Assembly: GCA_000469685.2 (NCBI GenBank)
Contig: LS997567.1
Coordinates: forward strand, 12,156,710 to 12,220,709
DNA: 64,000 bases
Direction of reading: 5' to 3'
DNA from: Haemonchus contortus
Taxonomy: Eukaryota; Nematoda; Chromadorea; Rhabditida; Trichostrongylidae
The notes beneath the pieces are model-generated. The model was not told where the DNA came from, did no database searches, and saw only the letters and a list, made by a program, of their open reading frames with translations. Shown piece after piece: positions 58,893-64,000 of this stretch (position 1 is its first letter; each line of letters starts with the position of its first letter). Position numbers and translations under genes: made by a program.

Positions 58893-59245
58893 CTGCCAAC
58901 ATACGTTGGCACTTGGGTGTGCCCCTGATTTGTAGTAGCCGTAGCTGCCTCAGCGGTCTTGGAAAACGTGAGATTTTGGTTCACAGAGCTTACAATGCTT
59001 GCGGGTGCTGAATGTAAATAAAAGGAATTCGGAGCTACAGCACTCGAGGGAACAGAATGAGGAGGTGCAAGGGGTGGAAGGGGTGCACATACATGAAATA
59101 GAGGCGGTATAGTGTATTGTGGTGGGCTAGCTAAATATAGGGATTCGTAGAAATAAGAAGGAGCAACAGGAGCAGCTAGTCATGAGTTTAAGCCGGAGAA
59201 GAGCCGGAGCTGCGGTCGAATTCGGAGTAGTACAAGTCAGACATC
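58893..59245 (-). CDS. Pro/Ala-rich candidate exon or pseudo-exon, resembles 54738-55012
   Basis: The minus strand starts with ATG (MSDLYYSEFDRSSGSSPA), then a stop and frame change, then a long open stretch (PSYFYESLYLASPPQYTIPP, PHSVPSSAVAPNSFYLHSAP, SFSVN-type, QGHTQVPTYVG). It ends at an excellent donor GGCAG|GTAAGG in phase 2. Start and composition echo the 54738-55012 exon, which also ends in phase 2. The internal stop, with no obvious splice, suggests either a diverged duplicate exon or a gene whose true start is elsewhere. Confidence 0.4.
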
Positions 59246-59795
59246 GTGCTCATGCGATGACAAACACAGTGCAGAGGTGATTTATGATGCTTTCATCCAC
59301 ATGTATAAATACCCTCTAGGGACCTACTGGCGGTGTCCAAGAAAAGTGATACAAGGTGTTAAAAAAAAGTGAGAAAGGTCACTCTGCTAACTAGTTTGCC
59401 TTCAGGCGTCTTGTGAGAATGAATGCTGAATTCTTACACAATGCGATAAATTTTTCCCCTTTCTTATGATATTTCCAATGATTATTTTAGCCTCCACACC
59501 TTCTTTTGTTTTATTATTTATGCGTTTCATATTTTTTGTTTGCTTTATTTTATTTCTCATGTTTCGAATGTGAAGAACTCACACAATCGACACTGTTAGA
59601 CGTGGGACAGCTGACTGACAGAGAGGTCACCAGCCAACCAATTAAGGGAGGTCATCCCCTAGGCGAGTCAGTGAATGGGCGAGGAAGGTGTGAAGTAATT
59701 GCAATTGGACACAAATTGGCTCACCCGTACCGTGGACGGCACCCTGGTATCGTGTACGGCATCCCGGTACTATGAACGGCACTATGGTACCGGGG

Positions 59796-61607
59796 TGTGG
59801 TGCGATTCACGCGCCAATATAATGAGGTCATCGGACAAAAAGCGCTAAAACATCATGCCTACCATCATAACGCAAGAAATAAGAACTTACAAGTAGAATA
59901 AGTAAGAAAATGACCAACTATGCACGTTTACAGAAGGATTGCGTTCTCTAGGATCGAGAAAATTAAAGTTATTCTTATTTTGAACGTTTGGCAAGGAAAT
60001 TGTAGACCTATGAGGCTAATTCTAATTCTCAATCTCGAAGGGGCTTTTTTGTTATAGTAAAGAGATTTGCCCTGTTCATGGTGAAGCCGTGGACTACTGC
60101 AAACTTATTTGGTCCATCTCAACAGAAAAGTACTGAAACGATACTGCGTGTGCGAAGAGCTCTAATGGGGTCACGCGTGATTCGCGCGCCCCCCATGGTA
60201 CCGTGTAAGGCACCAGTCTACGACACCATCAATAACAGCTCGCATTCGATGACTCACTCTGCGGGATGACTTTTGAAACATTCGTGCTTCTCTTTCTCTT
60301 CGCTCGTCGTAGATTTTGTTTTGGTTCTTATTTTTTACCACTCGAATCACCCGGCTGACGCTGGGCTCTCCTACTATCCGTGCAGAGTTGCCCTGCCGCC
60401 CACATCTTTCCCAAATTTGGACGCTCCAGTGCAAGAGAAGAGCAATCATATGTTTTCAACCGAACGCACATACTCCGTGAGCGCCTTGCCTGTCATGAAC
60501 GGAACCTTGCTCAGTTCATGTGTATTTCAGTAACTTTGTCCACTCCCCTCTTCCTTGACCTTCAGTCGTGTCATCTGTCATCAGCATTCCCGTCCTGCCG
60601 CCCCTACTGCCAAACTCGAACGATCCACTTCCACGAGAAGAGAAGTTATGAGTTTCCAGTCAAAGGTCCACCGACAAGCACACTTTCACACTAACTATCA
60701 TCACTCCTTCCTTCTTGTTCTCGAAAGAAATGAATAGTTAGTAGTTGACCATATTGAGCATTACAAATCGAAACTGGTCAAAATCGGTGGCCATTATCGA
60801 CTGCTGCTTTCACAGCTATTCCCTCAACATCTGTTTAACTTCCTCGGAACTGAACACTGCCCCGCTCGAGGGAACAAAGTGGCCACTGATGAGTCATTTA
60901 CACAACAGATAGGTATAGCAAAAAAGTATATCGGCAAACATCCCCGCAGCATGAATCCTACCACACGTTTAGTCCATGCCTGAAAGGATTAAAGCTTCGA
61001 ATTGACGGTGTATGATTTGGGGAGCTTCTGAACAGTATAGCCGACTTCGGCCTGTATACTGTCCCCATACTCCAATTTTGCCGCCTGTATCCGTTTTGAA
61101 ATTGAACGCTCTAACTCCAAAACAGCAACTTCCTCGCAAGTCGCGCCCCCGGGAGGCGAAATCTAGTCCTGCCACATACTCTCACGGTTTCCATCGTGTC
61201 GCCTGTATTCCCACCCACCCAGCTTCAGGTACACGGAGATAGGAATCATGTACTTCCGTTGAAACCACTCTAATCGGACGCCAAACCTCCGTGAGTGGAG
61301 CCTAGCTCAGGTCATGTGTTCCTAAGGGGAGGCCGTCGTTTGGCGCGATGGGCGGGGTCGTCCCGCCGATTTGAGGTGGTTTGCGGGGTGAGCAACTCCT
61401 CCGATTCGTGCAACCCTCTGTCTGTCCTCTCCAGCTGATGGAAGCGCGATCAATGACGCCGCTACTACTAGACGCCGAATTGCGGACCTGCTTGTATTCT
61501 GCCGACATACATCATCCATTTGGCGCTTTTGTAAGGTTTTTATTGTCTCTTGTGCTTTATCTTCAAACCAGGCGGCTACGCACGCTATTGCGTGCGCTGA
61601 GGGCTCT
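59796..61607. other. span without recognisable gene
   Basis: Several overlapping ORFs (for example minus 60171-60449, plus 60380-60694, minus 61322-61645) show no domain and conflict with each other. One isolated CATGGTACCGTGTAAGGCACC near 60195 resembles the 20-bp minisatellite. Confidence 0.35.
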
Positions 61608-61649
61608 TGCCATGAGGGACGGAGCCACATGAGCTTCTGTATCATTATA

Positions 61650-63221
61650 CAGTGCGTTTCATAATTATAAGGTCACCCCAGATTTTTGTGATTCCGGAGA
61701 AAGCAGCCAGAATGGAATTTTTGGCAGACACTGGTAGATTCCTCGTCACAATGTACCTCCGTACTCAAATTTTGGTCGCAATATCTTTCACCTCAAATTT
61801 TTTACGAATTTTTTAAAGATAGTGTCGGCTTCTGCACCGTTTCATAATTATAAGGTCACCCTGAGGAAGTAAATGATTTATCAAGGTTAATGGCATATGT
61901 ACAACAGTTAATAATCTATAGCTCCTCCTTATTTAGGAGCAACATCAAAGAGCCTGTGTGGCATACTAGAAACTAGGTTTCGAAGATGTTCCTCATCGGT
62001 TGCTCTCCATGCTTCGATAAGTGCTCGCTTCAGCTCTTCTTTGCCCTGGAACTGACGGTTATTCGCATAAACCTGTCTGAATATTATGTCCCAGATATGT
62101 TCCATCCGACTGAGGTCGGGACTGCAGGCTGGCTATGGTAGGACGCTTATTTATTGGCATTGCAGCCACTCATCCGTTGCACGGCTCACATGATTGTAGG
62201 CGTTATCTTGTTGAAAGACATAGTTGAGGTGACGGCGATGGCATAGAAAAGGTACTAGATGATGCTCCAAGACTTTCTGGTATTCCTGGAAATCCACACT
62301 GCAGCTCACGACAACACGACATCATTGCAGAACGCACCCCGCACCATAGGCTTCCTCCACCGAAACTGCGACGGCTGAAGTAGACTGGTTCCTTCCTCAA
62401 GTCGCGTTAGTACCGCTTGTTTCCGTCAGATTGAATCTCTTTTCATCCAAAAAGACGACCTGAGTAGGAATTATTCAGCTAGATGGTGAGACTTCGATGC
62501 AGATCTACCTTTGCCCAATCTCTCCCTAGGTTTATCTTTGCAAATCCGACTCGAGCCTCTTTGTGACGATCGGTGATTCGTGGCACCTTCTCCATTGCTT
62601 GCCTGGTGATGTTCTCGCATCTTCTCACTGCTCTCCAGACTGTAGTTTTCGACACAGAGAGGTTTAATTCTGATCGGATCTGGTTCGAGGAGGATGTACT
62701 GTTGAAAACAGTCCTCAGAATTTTTCGCTCGTCACGGGTAGTCATCTTTCATGGGTGTCCACAGTCGGTGTTATATCTAACGACATGAGGACTCTCTAGA
62801 AATCTCCGAATGGACCAAGGGGATCTCTCTATTTGTCTGGAAATGGCTCGAGTACGGAGCCCACCTTCATGATGAGCCTTCTCATAAGAGGAAAGCAGAT
62901 GACCACGAGCCATGTTGACAGTCAGGTTTAGAAATGCCTTTGCTACACATGCTTACCTTTACAAGTATCTTCAAACACGAAACTTCCTCTCTTTCGTTAA
63001 TAATTGTTCACTTTCTCAGGGTGACCTTATAATTATGAAACGGTGCAAAAACAGATAATTTGTTCTAAAAAAGTTCAGAAGAATGCAGCAGCGGCTAAGC
63101 AACGGATACCTAGGTTATTCGTGCTGGGGAATCTGTTCATGATGCTATAAAAAATCCTTAATGATTACTTTTTTTGAAAGTGCAAAAATTGAGGGTGACC
63201 TTATAATTATGAAACGCACTG
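61650..63221 (-). mobile_element. complete Tc1-type element with IR/DR ends (1,572 bp)
   Basis: Outer ends CAGTGCGTTTCATAATTATA / TATAATTATGAAACGCACTG sit beside TA on both sides (61648-61649, 63222-63223). A second pair of inner sites, 61834-61864 and 63016-63046, are perfect 31-bp inverted repeats containing GTTTCATAATTATAAGGTCA. This gives two directly repeated binding sites per end, about 180 bp apart. Confidence 0.96.
61929..62913 (-). pseudogene. Tc1 transposase, near-complete pseudogene
   Basis: Minus strand from ATG at 62913 (MARGHLLSSYEKAHHEGGLR) to TAA at 61929-61931, about 328 codons, close to the Tc1 norm of 340. The first HTH runs to about 62800. An in-frame TGA lies in the GRPRK-like hinge (about 62750; GHP-stop-K). 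The second HTH reads SELNLSVSKTTVWRAVRRCE (62680-62615). The catalytic regions are FLDEKRFNLTETS (about 62460-62420), FQQDNAYNHVSRATDEW (about 62220-62170) and CSPDLSRMEHIWDIIFR (about 62125-62075). The C-terminus is EEHLRNLVSSMPHRLFDVAP. A few frameshifts (near 62480, 62410 and 62300) and a stop near 62155 inactivate it. Confidence 0.93.
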
Positions 63222-64000
63222 TAGACCTTTCTCATCTGAGCCTCTTCCCTGAAACTTCTGTAGCGCCCATCATTTTCTTTGGGGTGTGAAATGGGGCTGT
63301 GTATGGGGGGGGGACGGAACTTACGTGCGTCCGAGGATGCGCGCGGCACATTGCGCGGCGAAGTGCGTGGCGATTTGAACGACCTTAGCGCCTATCATTG
63401 AGGCTCAATTTTGAAGTGAATAAATCAGTAGGAACGGCTAACCCCACTGAACTAATGTACTCAAGTTTGTGCCCCGATTATAGGTGCCAGAGTTGTTTGA
63501 ATCGCCACGAATTCCGCCGCGCAATTTGCCGCGCGCATCCTCGGACGCACGTATGCACCCATACCCTGTGTATGGCCATGAAGAGTACTCCGATGTATCC
63601 AAATCAAATACCTCTACAGTCCCTGCAGTCGAAGGAACTCTGTGTAGTTGGGGCTGTGTGTGGCCATGATTTGACTTCGAATATAGAGCACCTCTGGGTA
63701 GTTGTAGAGAGTTGCCACGTCTCTACATGGTATGACCTGAGTGGCCGCGGTTACTGTAAAATTTATTTTATGAATTCGGAAGTTAATGTAGTGCATTTGC
63801 TCTCGCTTAGAAGGGACTACTGTGTGTGGAACCATGGATACTAACTTTTAGAAAATTTTTAGCCTAATTTTTGAAAGAGTTTAGTGGTATCCCCTAGTTG
63901 TACACCTATGTGGTCACGTTAGTGTGAAGGGCAGATGTATAAATTTTTGATCTCAGCCCCGCCTCCCGCTTAGCAAACCCCACCCACTTCAGACTCCGAA

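Larger units (their letters stand above)
58391..59795. repeat. inverted repeat flanking a Pro-rich exon (arms 58391-58680 and 59605-59795)
   Basis: ACCTCCCTTAATTGGTTGGC (about 58636) is the reverse complement of GCCAACCAATTAAGGGAGGT (59632-59651). Arms continue outward through GTGTCCAATTGTAATTACTT and into the 20-bp minisatellite on both sides. The unit GGTGACC/GGTCACC is shared. The interior contains the 58893-59245 exon. Confidence 0.85.
61608..64000 (-). repeat. dispersed repeat, copy interrupted by Tc1 (61608-61649 and 63222-64000)
   Basis: Inverted relative to 41221-41790. It covers the GC-box segment at the window edge, CATGGTTCCACACA (63825-63838 region), the ATACATCGGAGTACTC segment near 63590, and CTACAGAAGTTTCAGGGAAG next to the Tc1 end. 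It resumes at 61649 with GAAGCTCATGTGGCTCCGTC. It continues beyond the window on the right. Confidence 0.85.

Overview
The window looks like intergenic and intronic DNA from a nematode, most likely a hookworm-like strongylid. This is an inference from repeat content. It holds RTE-, CR1- and Penelope-type retroelements, a BEL/Pao element with a phlebovirus-like envelope, several mariner/Tc1 and TTAA-type DNA elements, and a split forkhead gene with GT-AG introns. There are no operons, rRNA genes, CRISPR arrays or phage genes. Nearly everything that can be read as protein is a transposable element, usually broken.

1-9.6 kb: a mariner fragment, a decayed Tc1 element (2.9-4.4 kb), a second Tc-type fragment, a GC-rich 250-bp foldback, an unrecognised minus-strand ORF pair (6.6-7.3 kb), a short mariner-family element, and a minus-strand Penelope reverse transcriptase. 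10.3-18.1 kb: minus-strand LTR-retroelement remains, namely a gag-like piece and then a BEL/Pao element with RT, RNase H and integrase followed by an envelope-like region. A 494-bp TA-flanked MITE interrupts it. 19.0-23.6 kb: a TTAA-flanked MITE, then a CR1-like element interrupted by a mariner copy and a tRNA-related SINE. 25.3-29.8 kb: an RTE copy whose RT region carries a 584-bp tandem duplication. 31-34.7 kb: RTE pieces forming a large imperfect palindrome, with a MITE and a short mariner inside. 34.7-40.1 kb: a 5.39-kb (TATG)n microsatellite that starts at an RTE 3' tail. 40.1-41.3 kb: a GC-box-rich minisatellite. 42.8-46.4 kb: a nearly full-length RTE (880-codon ORF) inserted in a MITE, with a 12-bp target duplication and an inverted copy of its own 3' flank at its 5' end. 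46.8-50.5 kb: a deleted mariner and two convergent RTE copies.

50.7-53.7 kb holds the one convincing host gene, a minus-strand forkhead transcription factor. Two exons are recognisable: the second half of the DNA-binding domain, and a serine-rich tail. An antisense Penelope element lies in the 2.5-kb intron between them. The exon(s) for the first half of the domain were not found. Two Pro/Tyr-rich open exons lie upstream on the same strand (54.7-55.0 and 58.9-59.2 kb) and may belong to this gene or a neighbour. 53.8-57.1 kb is a nested mariner stack. 58.4-59.8 kb has inverted copies of a 20-bp minisatellite. 61.6-63.2 kb is a complete Tc1 element with doubled binding sites (IR/DR type), inserted at TA in a dispersed repeat whose uninterrupted copy lies at 41.2-41.8 kb.

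The main story is therefore transposon biology: nested insertions with recoverable empty sites, self-inverted RTE copies, and a tail-seeded giant microsatellite around a forkhead locus.
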